Positions 10,869 through 24,071 are shown, numbered from the stretch's first letter. The stretch is DNA of 64,000 bases from Numida meleagris (GCF_002078875.1 NC_034438.1:19929480-19993479); one strand, 5' to 3'. A program made the numbers and translations. The notes: generated from the letters alone by a model not told the origin.

Positions 10869-13800
10869 TTGCTGTCAGTAAGAGGAAGGAATTGCTCAGA
10901 GCTGGGTAGCTATGATGTCTACGGTTGCAACATCTGAAGTATTGTGAACCATGTAATCAGATAAACACCAAATGCAACTTAACTTCCTAATTTTAACACT
11001 GCCCTCCACCAATGCATGAAGTAGATCCCAATTCATTGCAGGGTCATCATGGATCTCAGAGCTTTGATCAGAATTTACAAAGAATACACAATTTTTGATA
11101 GTGACTCTGGGTATTCTTGGCATATCTATAAATCCCTTTTCTCATCTTTTATTCTTGTCATCAGAGGTATCCTTTCCCATTGAATTACCTTTTTATATGA
11201 TGAGAGAAAAAGCTACAAAAATCATATTAAAAAAGCTGGGCTATCTTTTCTAGCAGCTGTGGTGTGTGAAAGAGCACATTAGGAAAACATGGCTCTGAGT
11301 TATTCAGTGGGAGGTTTCAGCAACACACAAGCTGGCAAGATTGTAAATGTCAGGGAGATGTCAGTCTTCTGAGCATTAATGAAGCAACAAGTAGGATGAG
11401 AACACTTCTGATAATGCAGGAAATGTCTTTGAGTTAAATGTGAGGGCCATGATGTGTAGGAGTAGATTTGTTCCTCAGGGGAATAATTTGTGTCAAAAAA
11501 AAAAGCATCAGGCAGTGTGAACCAGTTGCATATACTTCTGAGGACTGTGCTTAAAAACGATAACAGGAAAATAAAAAATAGTGCCCCACAGAATATAGTG
11601 TGCATGTTATGAGCCTCTACAATATTCAGGAGAGATCCATTTTGTGTGGCTAGATTGTTAAGGCCTTGGTGAAGGCTGTGTGTCTGTTAAGTCTACTGTC
11701 AGAGATAAAAATTGTGATGTTTATCAAGCAAAACATTCTAAGCCAAATTGCCAATGTTTTCTTCCTTTTTCTTCTTTCCGCTCAAGAGTTTGACTGAGGA
11801 GAAGAGCAGGTTGTCACAATGAAGAGTGAGTTGTTGGGCATTTTTAGAAAGTCATTGCTCAGAAACCTGAGAAATGCAACTACGTTTATAGCTTTGGGTA
11901 CTGCTTTGGAACCAATGTGTGGCATGTCTGAAAATAGCTGTACTTAGCACAGGGTTTTTTTTCTGTCACAAGTGTAGCTGTATGCAGTGTTCAGACAAGA
12001 ATTTTCGTAGTTTACTTGGTTTGCAGCCATGAGTGTGTCTGGCCAGCCTTTTGAGATATGTGAATGTTTTTCATACACGGAGATACCTGGGAGGCTTCAT
12101 AACTCTTAACAAGGACGCACACACAGAGAGGAGGCTTGCCTGAATATAGATACCTGTAAAGCAGGTGTGTATTCATACGAGTTGGTCATCTTCTCTCATC
12201 TTCAGTCCCTGGAAAGGAACAGAAATCAGTTGGATGAAACGTGTGTCTCCAGAAGATATTCAGAGTTCTTTCATGTTTCCCTATGGCTGGTGAACTCCAA
12301 AAGGAAAGATAAAGTCATCTGAGCGTCAGCCCATAGTGATAACAGGGGCTGATTCCACTGATCTGTGCTCTGGTCCTTAAAGTTTATGGATGCAATTCTT
12401 CATTCCCATTAACTGTTAATGCTCATTCTACATTTTAAACCTGTTCTTGCATGGGCAGAAATAAAACTTGCAGTTGTGTGTATCTACCAGGCCTAAATGA
12501 GAAAATTACTCCAAAAATTTGTCAATAATGAGAAACTGATAACTAGTTTGTTCCATGTAATTCGCTCATTATACTTTTGCAAAACCCTCCTTTGCTGTTT
12601 GTGAATCTCAGTCTTCTTCTCTCTAGTTTTACCATGTCCTGGAACAGCCCAGTCAGCTGTGCAGTTTGCTTGCAGTCCTTGTCATGCAGAAACTGGGATT
12701 TTTTGAGACCCTTGCCTCTGAGCATGGGAAGTCTTTAGGGTGCCTACACAGTAACAACAAGCACTTGTTACTTGTGTTGTTATACTTGTGCTGGAGAATG
12801 GTGTTTAGGCTCTGAGCCAAACACAAAGGCTCTAACAAAAGCTCTGTTACTAAAGAGAGAGATCAGCAACATCTGTGGCTGCTTCACCTTAATTTCTCTC
12901 TCTTTTTTTTCCCAATTGTTTTGAAGACTTTGTGAGGCTTTTTTGTCGTTGTTGTACAATGGAGAGAATAATCTACGGACTGATGGCAGGGCTGAGGACT
13001 TGAAATTGAATACATAGCAGGATTTTCATCTTCAGTGAGCAAAAGCTGATGTTCAGACTTAGCAACTGTTTTTCTTGATAGGCTTTTAGTGAAAATATGA
13101 TAGTATCAAAAAAGGTTGTGTAAAGATGAAAAATCAAAATAATTGCACATGAAAGTACAAAGGTCAAGCCATGCTTTGTTCTAAAAGCTGAGATTTAAGG
13201 GCAATCATGAAAAAAAGTCAAAAGATGGGAGTAAAATGTCCTTTTAGAAAACAAATAAAAGACTAAAGCCTTCTGAATTAAAATCTCAGCTGCTAAATTC
13301 CATTTGAATTATTTAAGTTGTAATCAGGATTTTGGCTAATATGTTAGTATAATTCTTAAAAAGTGGATAAACAGAAGTATTTTTGAAGGCTTAGAAAATC
13401 TGTGTCTCGTTGCTCTAGAACCTTTTGATGACTCTTGTCAAGAGCCCATTCTTCTTAAATACTATACATATATGTACATTAAAGTACTATAAACACTTTG
13501 GACTTCTTACTATTTGCAGGTTTGTTTTTTTTTTTAAATAACAGCAACATGTGCATATGTTGAAGGGGTGGCTGATTGCTTTTGCTTCCGTACCTAGCAT
13601 GGACACTCCTGTTTTTGTAGTAATGATTTGCTGGAGACAATTCTAAACCATTGTTAGTTTAGAAACCAAATAAACCTTCACTTTATGCTGATGGCATTAA
13701 TTGTTTGCAAATTAGAACAGAGATGGAGAGACTTCTGGAACAGGATCTTGGACACATTATTGATTATTCAGCCTTAGGAAAGCCCTCTTCTTAATTTGCA

Positions 13801-14494
13801 GTGTCCAGTAAATTACAGTAATGCTTGCCTAGGTTATATAATATTTTGAGGTTATTTTAGTTAGCTAGTGAAATTATGTGAAAGTATCAGAATAAATTCA
13901 TTTTTACTAGAAGATTTCAGGGATCGTGAAGTTTCACAAGGCAGTATAAGCTTTGATGGAACCAGCATCAGCTTTTTGGTTTTTGTTGTACTTAATGTCC
14001 ACACTGGGTGAAAATGGGAAGAGACAGATAAAACAGCAAAAGACACATATGGGTAAAATAAACACTGGTGCGCTACTACATCCTAGTGTATGGTATCTAG
14101 AGAGAGTAAAAACAGGTGAAAAGAAGTGAAACTTTTCTTCTTTGGTCCAGTTTATGTGGGATAGGAAATGGTAGAAATATGTGTGGTGTTTGAGCTAGAG
14201 TGGAAAGAAAAAGACTTACTAGAGTGAATTCCAGTCGGAACCCAGTTCAGTTTTCAAGCCAGCTTGATTCTGTTGAATTTCAGATAAACATCCAAAATTT
14301 GAGATCTTTGGTTACATTTCCTAAGCCATATAAATCTCACTAAATAAAACCTTGTGCTTTTTTTGCAATATGAACGCTGAGTGATGAACATCTGGTGTGT
14401 TGGGGTTTGTTTGTTTTGACAGGCCAGCTTATGCCAGCAAGACTCAGGATTTTGAACCAGAAATTTCGGGTAAAGCCACAAAGGATGGACTTAT

Positions 14495-14568
14495 GCTTTC
14501 CTCTCCCTCCCTCTCTCTCTTTCTCTCTTTTTTCTGTTGTTTTTTTTTTAATAATCTTTTTTTTTCTG
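14495..14568. repeat. Pyrimidine-rich (CT)n/poly-T tract
   Basis: The run is almost purely pyrimidine on the plus strand, shifting from CCCTC/CT units to poly-T. It explains the biased, basic/Phe-rich open frames seen on both strands across it. Confidence 0.85.
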
Positions 14569-14779
14569 AAGCAGGAACCACTTTCACAGCCTTTTTTCTT
14601 AAAATGTGTAATAACATTCATGGTTACTACCTGTAATGCTTTTGCCTTTATCAGATTTTATTTCCTTGCAACACAGTCTCATATGAACTGATATTTGAAG
14701 CTTAAAGCTGTAAGAAATTGGGTTTGAATATTTTCCTGTTCTGCAGAGACAGAGTAATTAATGTTTCCATTGGTTGATG

Positions 14780-14823
14780 CACATATATATGTATATGTAT
14801 AAATTTGTTTGTTTGTTTTTTTT
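14780..14823. repeat. (AT)n and (TTTG)n microsatellites
   Basis: A short ATATGT-type tract is followed by TTTG units and poly-T. It is simple sequence only. Confidence 0.8.
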
Positions 14824-17800
14824 AACAAAATTGCATGAATCAATAGTATAAAAAGGAAGTAACAGAGTTCAAAAGGTTTTCCATTGCCTGGGTTTATTTG
14901 ATATCAGAACATCATATGGGAGGATCTTTAGAAACAGAATCCAGAGGTGAAACATCTATGTTTCTCTGTATTCATTTGTGCTTGGCTCTGGTCATATTCT
15001 ATAAAACCCACTCTCCATTACAGCTGGCAAAGAACTGGTAGGTGTGAGACTGCCAGATAAATGTAGATGTTGCAGAAATTAGCACTGCAGATGGTGTTTC
15101 TCACTGTGAAAGGTTTGGCTTGGCTTCTTTACATTGAAAAGGGGACTATGCATTGTGGGTGGAGGTACAAAGTGTGAGGCTGACAATGCAGATGTCTGCA
15201 AGGTAGAGACTGTAAGATGAGAACCAGGCTGACCTTGCCATACATTTTGTGCCTCTGTATCATCAGCCTGATTTAGCTGAAAGCTCATTTGGTTGCTCTG
15301 TGATCTCATTTTCTTTGAAAAGCCTTGTTCCTGAGATGGTGCTGGTTCAAGGGAAGGAATGTGAAGGTACCAGGGACAGTCCTGAAGCCAGGAGGTAAAG
15401 AGTAGGCTCACTGTTCAGGTGCTGTGTTGGAGCTGCAGGGAGCGGTGATGGATGACCTCGTGGCAGCCAACCCAAGGCAGCAAAGAGCACAGCCTGTACT
15501 CAGGGACTGCAGCATGCAGGGGGTGCAGGATCTTTCTTTGATGCTGAAATCACATCTGGAGACAGTGTTTGTCCATAGCTTTACACAAAACTCACTCAGC
15601 TCTAATAAGCTTATGACTTTTTGCTCTGCTCCACCGCTTGGCCTTGTCAGCTGGCCTCAGTCTAGCTAGATCTGACCTCTTCTTCTTCAGCATTAGACCA
15701 GTGAGGACTAAGGGGAGTCAGCAATCATATTGTGTTCCCATTTCCTCCAGATAGAAGGTATCAGCACAGAAAAATTGAAATTCACTCAAAAGAACATTGC
15801 CTTTTCTTTTACTTCACCTCAGAAATGTAAACTGCAGCCATCATTGTAAACAATGAAAAAGTTACCATTTTTTTGATAAACTGAAATTATGATTATAAGA
15901 GGAAATTGATAGTTCTCTGCAGATAAAGACACAAATAGGCTTTATTGCTCCAAGCTGTTCCTCTTCTGTGCCTTTCTGATCCTTAAGGTGAAGAAAGAAG
16001 CAGCAACAATAAAAGCAGCAAGAGAGAATTGTGTGAAGCGTGGGAAAAGATATTGAAGTTTCAGGGGAATTAGCTGGGAGGGATGAATACAGTGTTATAG
16101 CTCCAATCTCTCTCATTCTGAGCTTCTGGCTGCTGTTCTCCTAGCAGGCTCTAGATCAGACGTTTCGTTCAGAGTTCCAGCCTTTCCTGACCCTCCATTG
16201 CTCACAGGCATGTTCTTTACCCAACCATCCTGGCAGGATCAATAAGAGTAGCTTAAATGTCTGACTGCAAACACTGCAGTACACAGCGTGCTTGGAAAAT
16301 CAATATAATTGGAAGGCATGCCTGCAGTGAGACTTGTGAGCTATCCAGCTATGAAGATCAAATTCTGATTTTGTACACTCTGTTTTCAAATATTCTGATG
16401 AGTTTGTTTGCTTTGTAACGATCAGTGTTCAGTTGTTAGAAGTAGTCCAAATTTATTCTATGTTTAGTTAAGCATGATCTGATCGTGTTAGTATCTAACC
16501 AAGCAAGCACTAACTGGAACCAATTTAAACTTTATTTTTCTTGGCTATATATATGTTCACATTGTCACCTTGCATGCACACATGCACACAACTATCTCAG
16601 ATTTCCTTGATTTTTTTTTTACTTTTAGCCAGCATTGTTTGCATCGTGCCTATAACACTTATGGCATGTGTAGTTGATGTTCAGCTTCTTTCCTAGCAAA
16701 GTGAAGTAGAGGTGTGAGGTTGTTTTGTTTTCATTGCTCAGTGGCCTGAAATGTCTCTGGACAATAGTTTTGAATCCCATCATTCAACTGACTTTTCCTC
16801 TGAGTGTAGATCTTGAAAAAATATTCTATGACAAGCTTCAGAAACTGAGCACTGAACTGAAAGAATCAAATGGGTGTGATCAGTGTCCAGCTTCATTTAC
16901 TTTCAAAGTTAGTGGTTCCTCAGTTTTAACTCCATGTTCTGCTTTCCATTTTCATGTGGACACTCAGTTATTCAGCCTGCAGTAGGAGATACTTCTTATG
17001 TTCCCCTTGGTCAGGTATGAAGTCAAGGAGAAAGCATTGCTATAGTATTGCTCATCTAGAGTGTGTTCTCTGGCTTGCACAGCATGGGAGAAGCAGTGCA
17101 GCTTTATCCAGCTGAAGGAACAAAAGGCTGGCTTGTCCCCTTCCTGGTGCATCTTTAGATGCACAAGATAGTGCATCTGAAGTAGTGCTGCTGATAGCAA
17201 CACTACAGCTGTACTGTTATCTTCACTAGGCAGGGCAAGTGCTGGGCACTTTGCTCTTGTTCTGCTGCAACAGGAAGAAACGATGCTCGCATGTGTCACG
17301 TAAACATTGCCCAAGAGACTGTCTATGCTTGCTGCAGAGCTTCTGTGTTCCTGCTGGCTGACCTGGAGCAGCTTATGGAGAAAAGACAGGTGCATCCTGC
17401 CAATAGAAAGGTCCATTTTGCAGCTGTGAGGAATTACTGCATATTTATGAAAGAGTAATGTGGGATCAGTTCACAAGTCTGCAATGTATGCTTTGTACTA
17501 GTGATATCCTCATGTTTTTTTCCCCTACAAGGGTTTTTTTTTTATTCCACTGATGCTTCCTTGACATCAGACTTTCTCTCCATTAATGCATTTTATATGA
17601 AAAGAGGGAAAACGTTGCCGTGTTAGTTTAGTTTGCACTTTCAGTCATGTTCTTAAATGCATCTAAGCAGCCCTCCTGAAGAATGTGTCTTGATGATGAA
17701 GAGCCCATGCTTCTTGGGACTAAACATTTGCCTTGAGGGAGGAAGCAGTGGGAAGAGATAGGAGAGAGCCCATAGCTGGAGGAAACAGTGCTACTCCAAG

Positions 17801-18378
17801 CTGGCTGCTGCTGTTCTTGAAGTCCTGTGTCTGTCCCTTGAGGCTGTGGACTATTCATGTGATATTTTAAAGTGATTTTCATTCATGCTGGGGTTAATGG
17901 AGTGTGCTAAAGCAAGTTCTTAATTATCTGCTCTGTAAGATTTCAATACTTTACCCTTAAATGAACAATAACGTATTTCACACTGTAAATCATCAGTATC
18001 ATAAGAAGATAAGTGAATTTACATCTCCTGTGTTTTCCTTTGAGATTTTCTATCCGAAGGCTGTAACGTCCATTAATTGAGCAAGCTTCTCTCTCTTTTA
18101 TGTTTTTTCTCCTGCTCCATCCTCAGATATCTGACATGATAGAGCCAGGAATTATTCAGCTGAAAGACATTACACTCATTTCAACACCATTCTTTACATA
18201 GATTCATAGAACAAGCTTCATAGATTTCGCGGATTTTTAACGCTGTTAACTTCTTAGATTTAGAGCTGATCATTTAATCATATTCTGCAGATTGCATCAT
18301 CATGATTCCTATTAAGGAAAGTCAGCAGTTTTCTATTCTTCAGTTGGATGTCAACTGTACTAGCCCCTATTCTTCCTA

Positions 18379-18424
18379 TTTTGAAATGTAGACACAGACT
18401 TCCCTTTTGAAATGTAGACACAGA
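18379..18424. repeat. 20-bp direct duplication
   Basis: The 20-mer starting 'ttttgaaatgtagacac' occurs at 18379-18398 and again at 18405-18424 with a 6-bp spacer. It is likely a small local duplication. Confidence 0.85.
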
Positions 18425-19486
18425 AATAAGGTTTAGAGAAAACTCGGTGCATGGCTACTTGTACCGTATAAGTAGCTTACAACAATGAAACCAAAATGGA
18501 AAAGGTGATGCTTCCAAATCTGAAGATAATAATGAGCTACTCCTCTTCTTTGACTCTTCTCATCTTCCAGCTGCCAGGTTCTACCCTACAATTTTTTTTC
18601 ACTGTCAATGACAGAACCGCAGATTTACTGTTTCTCTTGTAATCCTGATGGCTTATACATTTCTTTGGAAATGCAGTTGCATTTAATTCTGGGTCAGATA
18701 TTTTGCTGTGCTTCAGACAAGTTATTTGCAGAACTGGTGGTCTTCTTGAAGGCTAAAATCAATAATAGGTTTCTACAATAAAGTTTAATAGGATTATGGA
18801 ATACACAGTACATTAGCTGTTTCCCCGTTTCTTCCTAGGCTATGCCTATCATTTTCCCAGCAACACCATCCCTTCTTTTTCTGTTCAGTGCTTGCACCTG
18901 TTAGATGGAACTCATAATTCTACACTGAAGAAGCTCTGGGAAATAAAAACTCATATATTTCATACAAAACTTGACAAGCCTTAGTTCAGTGTTTCCCCTT
19001 CAATCAGATCATTACCATGCTCCTGGCATCACATGAGTACAACAACAATCAAGCACGGCACTAATAATTTGCTCTCAGGTTAGTTTTTTTTTTGCAGTTA
19101 TATTCATAGAATCTTGGAATCACCAAGGTAGGAAAAGACCTCAAAGATCATCCAGTCCAACCATCGACCTATCACCAATATTTCACTAGCCCATGTCCCT
19201 CAGTACAACATCTAAATGTTTCTTCACCACCACCGGGGAACGGTGACTCTATCACCTCCCTGGACAGCCCACTCCAGCACCTGACCACTCTCCAAGAATT
19301 ATTTCCTAATGTCCAGCCTGAATCTCCCCTGGTGCAACTTCAGGCCATTCCCTCTAGTCCTCTCATGCAAGTAGCGATAGAAGAGGCTGACTCCCACCTC
19401 ACCACAACCTCTCTTCAGGTAGGGATAGAGAGTTATAAGGTCACCCCTGAGCCGCCTTTTCTCCAGATTGAACAATCCCAGATCCC

Positions 19487-19711
19487 TCAGCTGCTCCTTC
19501 CTTGCCAGTCCCTTCTGAAGAGCTTGCAATCACCCACTGCAGCACTCCAGCAGTGGGAGCAATCCCACCAAGTTTCCATAATGGCAACTAAGTCATAGTT
19601 TGCCTGCTGCACAATGGCTTCCAGATCTTCCTGTTTGTTGCCCATGCTGCAGGCATTGGTGTAGATGTACTTCAGCTGAGCCCCTTCTCTTGCCCCCAGT
19701 CCCATCATCAT
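19487..19711 (-). pseudogene. CR1 ORF2 endonuclease N-terminus (remnant)
   Basis: The frame begins just after ORF1, as ORF2 does in CR1. It shows an apurinic/apyrimidinic-type endonuclease opening: 'YTNACSMGNKQEDLEAIV' near residues 17-34, then 'ETWWDCSHCWSA'. These match the N-terminal strand and metal-binding segment of LINE endonucleases (N and E positions). It runs to about 'FRRDWQG' and then meets the deletion junction, where the frame is lost. The catalytic histidine region and all of the reverse transcriptase are absent, so it is inactive. Confidence 0.85.
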
Positions 19712-19780
19712 TCCCCTAGGCTAATCTCTAGCATGCCTGGTTTTATCACCTTGCCCCTTCATTCCTAGTTTAAAGCCCTC

Positions 19781-20425
19781 TCAACTAGCCCTGCCAGCTC
19801 CTGGACTAGAATCATTTCCCCCTTTGAGAAGGAGGGGAGACCCACCCACTGCCACCAGGCCAGGTGGCAAGTAAACTGCCCCATGGCCAAAAAAACCAGA
19901 ATTCTTTCGTTTGCACCAGCCTCTCAGCCATGTATTTATGAAATGAGTTTTCCTGCTCCTTTCAGTATCTTTCTCTGCCACTGAAGGGATAGAGGAAAAT
20001 ACAATGTGTATGCCCGCTCCATCCATTAACCGACCCAGTCCCCTAAAGTCCTTTTTGATAGTCCTAAGGCTTCTTTCAGTGACTTCATTGCTGTCAGCAT
20101 GAACTATAAATAAAGGATAATAATAAGAGGGGTAAATCAGACTAGGAAGTTTCCTAGGAATATCCCTGACCTGGGCCCCAGGGAGGCAGCACACTTCCCT
20201 GCAGGCAGGGTCAGGATGACATACAGGGCCCTCCATTCCTCTCAGAAGGGAGTTGCCTATGACAGTCATCCTCCTGTCCTTCTTGGTGGAGGCAGTCTTG
20301 AGGTGCAAAGCCAACTGCCTCAACCTAGACAACCTCAAGCGTGGACCTCCCACCACATCCTTACTCACTTCTCCCTCAAGTTCCGGAGCACTAAACTTAC
20401 TACAGAGGAGCACCTGAGGAACCAA
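19781..20425 (-). pseudogene. CR1 ORF1 esterase-domain remnant
   Basis: This 214-codon open frame is the C-terminal part of CR1 ORF1, which in this family carries an SGNH/GDSL-type esterase domain. The block-I nucleophile motif is seen at residues 57-60 as G-N-S-L instead of the G-D-S-L usual for the family. The first oxyanion-hole and substrate blocks follow ('CCLPGAQVRD' about 79-88; 'IVFSSIPSVAEKD' about 141-153). The C-terminal catalytic Asp/His block is altered ('GGSPLLLKGG' about 194-203, with the expected D and H missing). The frame is unusually intact but predicted inactive. Domain assignment rests on established CR1 biology; inactivity is inferred from the changed residues. Confidence 0.85.
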
Positions 20426-20970
20426 AGTAGGTCAGGATAGGGGTTGCCTGTGACATCAAGCTGGGACCTGTTTCCACTCCTCTTCCTTTAAATCACCTTC
20501 CTCTGCTCAGTGATGGCAGAGGAGGAGGTCCACCACCATGTGGACCTCCTTCTCACATGTGCAGCAGAAAGTTACTCCACCAATCTATCTCCTGCTTGCA
20601 CTCTCCAATACTTCTTAATCTCTCCATCTCCTCCTTGAGCTTCACCACCATACTGAGCAGATCATCCAACCACTCACACCTCACTCAGGTGGAATCCCTG
20701 CCACTCTTTACCGGCAGCAACATGATCAGGCACTCTCTGCAGCCAGAGACTTGAACCACCACATTTTTAGGCAGGCACTCTGTCTGAGTCACCACATTCT
20801 TTCTTGACAGAGCTTTCTGCCTAGTGGAAACCATGGCTAGGTTTATCTGGGAGGCAACCAATAGGTGAGTCAGTCTCATGAGTGAACAGAGATACTCCGC
20901 CCTCCTCACCCTCCCTGCTCGTCTGCCCTGCGCAAACTGCCTGCACAAATTATTCATATATAGTAATGCC

Positions 20971-21483
20971 ATTCAACACCACTCTCTGGGCCTGGCCCTC
21001 CAGCCAGTTCTTTATCCACAAAAGGCTATACCTGTTCAGACCATGGGCTGCCAGCTTCTCTGGGAGAATACTGTGGGAGACAGTGTCAAAGGCTTTGCTA
21101 GGTAGAGCAAACTTACCTACTTTGCTAGGTAAGTCAACAGTGTTTTCCTCATCCACTAGGTGAGTTATTCGATTATAGGAAATGAGGTTGTTCAAGCAGG
21201 ACCTGCCTTTCATGAACCCATGCTGACTGGGCCTGATCCTCTGGTTGTCCCTCACATACTGTGTGATCTCACTCAAGATGATCTGTTCCATAACCTTTCC
21301 TGGCACCAAGGTCAGGCTGACAGGCCTGTAGTTCCCTGGATCCTCTTTACAGCTCATTCTTGTAGATGAGAGTCACATTGGTAAGCCTCCAATCCTCTGG
21401 GACCTCTCCAGTTGACCAGAAACACTGATAAATGTTGGAAAGTGACTTGGCAATCAACTCCTCCAGCTCCCTCATCACCCTCT
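20971..21483 (-). mobile_element. CR1 LINE reverse-transcriptase fragment
   Basis: This minus-strand piece covers part of CR1 ORF2. It shows the 'KEDPGNYRPVSLT' motif, 'GFMKGRSCLNNL', the 'AFDTVSHSI' catalytic A-box region and '[12 protein letters not shown]'. There it stops, directly against the 5' end of the neighbouring CR1. The frame carries a small insertion before the A box, which has lost the first catalytic Asp context ('[15 protein letters not shown]'). The 3' remainder of this copy is not found beyond the neighbouring element, so a simple nested insertion does not explain the arrangement. Confidence 0.85.
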
Positions 21484-24071
21484 GGTAGGTAAATTGTAAT
21501 GATGAATAATTGTTTCATATATCTGCTGCCACGACTGTGCAGCTAACTGCCAAACAAAAGAGCAGTGTTAATGAGGCAGAGCAACCGAAGTCTTTGGCAT
21601 GGATAACCTGCCCATAACCATCTAGGATGTTACTTGTATTTGTGATTGTGCTTGGAATTTTGAAGGAATTGAAGAATTTTACATGTTCACTTGCCTTGAG
21701 TCATTCTTGTACCCTGAAAATCCCTCCAATAGAAGCAGAACAGCCTTTTAATTTTTCTAACTTCATCAAAACTATGCTGTGTGGAAACTGATTATTAATA
21801 TCAGTGCTTCATTTATTTCATTTGAAGTTCTTGCTGATCATACTGGACCTTCGTTACATACTAAACTTTCAAAATGCAGCACTTCTATTTCCTGTTCTGA
21901 ACTTTGCAACAGTCAGTCTTTGGTATGAGAAGATTTATTAGCAGTTGTTGAGACTTCAGATTTCAAAGAGATAAAATTATCAGTAGGTACATTAATTTTC
22001 GAAACTTCTTTCATTGATGTATTATTAGTAAGACTTGGAAGAGTTTGCAAGACCATCTGTCTTTTTGTGCCTACCTTCAGCTTACTGCTTTTCTGTAAAA
22101 ACCAATCAGATTTGGTCAAGTGAGACAGCTCTGACAAATGTTCACTGGTTGGTCTTTGGTTATCTACCTATTGGCTAGCTGTCCTAACAACCAATGCCAT
22201 CTCAAGCTATGTGCTGAAAGCAAAACATCAAGGCTAACTTACTAGATACAGGTTAAGTAAAAGCAGCATTAAGAACTGATAGGTATAGTGCTGTGAATCT
22301 CAGTGCTGCCTTTTACTGGCCAGAAATGCCTAAAGAGGAATTTAGTGACAGAATACTCATTTTCTGGTTCTAGCTCCAGGAAAGATATAATACACGCAGA
22401 ATTAAGCATGTCGTAAGTTCTGTTGGCCTAAGAAACGAGTTGCATTGGAGGATTCTGAACAAGGAATCAGCATATAGATAACTTTTGTAATTTTTTTTTC
22501 TATGTTGCATATAAATTGCACCTGAATCATGCATACATAACAATTCAGTTTCCTTCCCACCCTTCATACATTCAGAAGCCTTTAGCAGAAAGCTGTTGCT
22601 TTTTTTTTTTTTTCCCACAGGAATTTAAGCACTCCTCATAACAATGCCAGCAGTTCATCTCAGCTCAGGATGAGCAAGAAGGCAGATGAGCTGGCAAAAG
22701 AAGCTAAGTAAACCATCCATGTTTTGGGCCTCCATCTCAGATCCCTAAGCAAGAAGAAATCAGATAAATTTATGTATGCATGTAAAATTGTGTGAGGTGG
22801 TTATGTGCAGTGTGTTCTGTGCTTTACTTTTACATGGCAGCAGTGGCACTTGAAATGAAAGCAACTTCTAAAAATAAATGTCAGTGAAACCTTGAAATAA
22901 AAATCAAATCATAAGGGTGCCACTCAATCACTTTGCTATTACTGAGGAAGTGCCTATGTGGAAATAGAAGGACTTTGTAGTCATGTCTTAAAGTTAAATC
23001 AGTTTGCACAACCTGTACCCAGCTGTTTCTATAACATTCATTTCACATGCACAATGCTTGTTGGAGGAGCCCAAGAAAACAGAATACTAGGACTTCCCTT
23101 TGCTGCCGAACAAAACAGTCAGACCCACAGGTGTTATTAGCACTTCAGCCTGAAGTTCTACCATGGAGCTGGTGGGGTGGTCCTGAAGTTCCTGCCAGCA
23201 ATATGTTGTGAGATTGACAAGCTGTAGTGAGTTTCTGAGAACCATTTCACACTTCAGCTGTGCCCCATCCTCTGCTTATGGAAATGAGCTGAGAAAGAGC
23301 AGACACTGCACAGAAACCTTCACGTGCTTCCTTGTTTGTTCCCACTTGCTGTAGGAGGAAAGAGTCACCAACTATCCAACTGCTGCTGTCCTTTCAACAG
23401 ATGCTGTAGCGCCCTCACACTTCATCATGATGACTGTGTATGTCTTGCTTTAGATGCCTCCCAGACATGGCTTGTTTCCCTTTGTGAGACTGAAGAGCCA
23501 TGGAGACAGCAGCCACTTGCTGGGATGCAGACCTCAGTACCACAAGCTTCTTTGCAGAGAAGGGAAGCCCATACACTGACATATTTTCTTCTTACGCCTA
23601 TAGCATGTGGTGCGTACACTGAAATATTATATGGATAGTAGTTACAAAATAGTTTATGAATGTATTTTTTTATCCACCTTGGGAAATCAACTTAATTTCC
23701 TACTTTGACAGGACTTTTCTTGCGTGTCTTGACGAACATCAGCTAGTATTCTTCCTGCTGAGAGTTTCTGTCAACTGCTTCTCCTTTCATGAACTAGTAC
23801 AATCTCTTACATATTGATATGGGCTTTTTGGTCAGGCAATTAAGTGCAGTAAATCAGTCTGTCGCTATCTTTGGCACCTGGAAAATAACATTTTTCCTAG
23901 CCAGAATTTTCTGACTTCTCTGAAGTTGTGAAAACAGCTGTCTTCCCTCTAGCAATGTTTTGTTTCCTTTATTTGCTGTTCTCCAACATGCCTCTTGGAT
24001 GGTATTATACCAGTTACAGAGAAAATTCATTTTATATTCAACAAGGTACAAAAGCTTACTTCTATATTCTC
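21484..24071. other. Unique DNA between CR1 block and provirus
   Basis: No recognised gene. A strong pyrimidine tract (22600-22617) ends in CCCACAG at 22620. It is followed by 29 open codons ending in TAA at 22709-22711, with AATAAA signals at about 22870 and 22895. This is a weak terminal-exon candidate. Other open frames are short and featureless. Confidence 0.5.

Larger units (their letters stand above)
10601..19102. other. 8.5 kb of unique AT-rich DNA
   Basis: No host gene, RNA gene or interspersed repeat is recognised over this stretch. It contains simple sequence (CT-rich tract 14495-14568; AT and TTTG tracts 14780-14823) and two small duplications (10821-10868 and 18379-18424). The longest open frame (minus strand 17416-16964, 150 codons) has no recognisable domain and I regard it as chance. 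A pyrimidine tract ending in AG at about 18127 precedes 24 open codons and was judged too weak to call. Confidence 0.55.
19103..20970 (-). mobile_element. CR1 LINE, near-full 5' end but internally deleted
   Basis: On the minus strand the order is ORF1 start (about 20970), ORF1 esterase (20425-19781), ORF2 endonuclease start (19711-about 19500), then abruptly the ORF2 C-terminus (19500-19299), 3' UTR and terminal octamers at about 19103-19120 ('ttcatagaatcttggaat'). The middle of ORF2 (rest of endonuclease and most of reverse transcriptase) is missing, with a junction near 19497 that also breaks the frame. It cannot be autonomous. A second CR1 piece abuts its 5' end. Confidence 0.88.

Noticed and set aside
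16964..17416. 150-codon minus-strand frame as a gene
   Set aside because: No recognisable domain, codon bias or splice context. Consistent with chance.
18090..18205. Exon-like segment after a CT-rich tract ending in AG (about 18127)
   Set aside because: Only 24 open codons with ordinary composition; weaker than the other three candidates.
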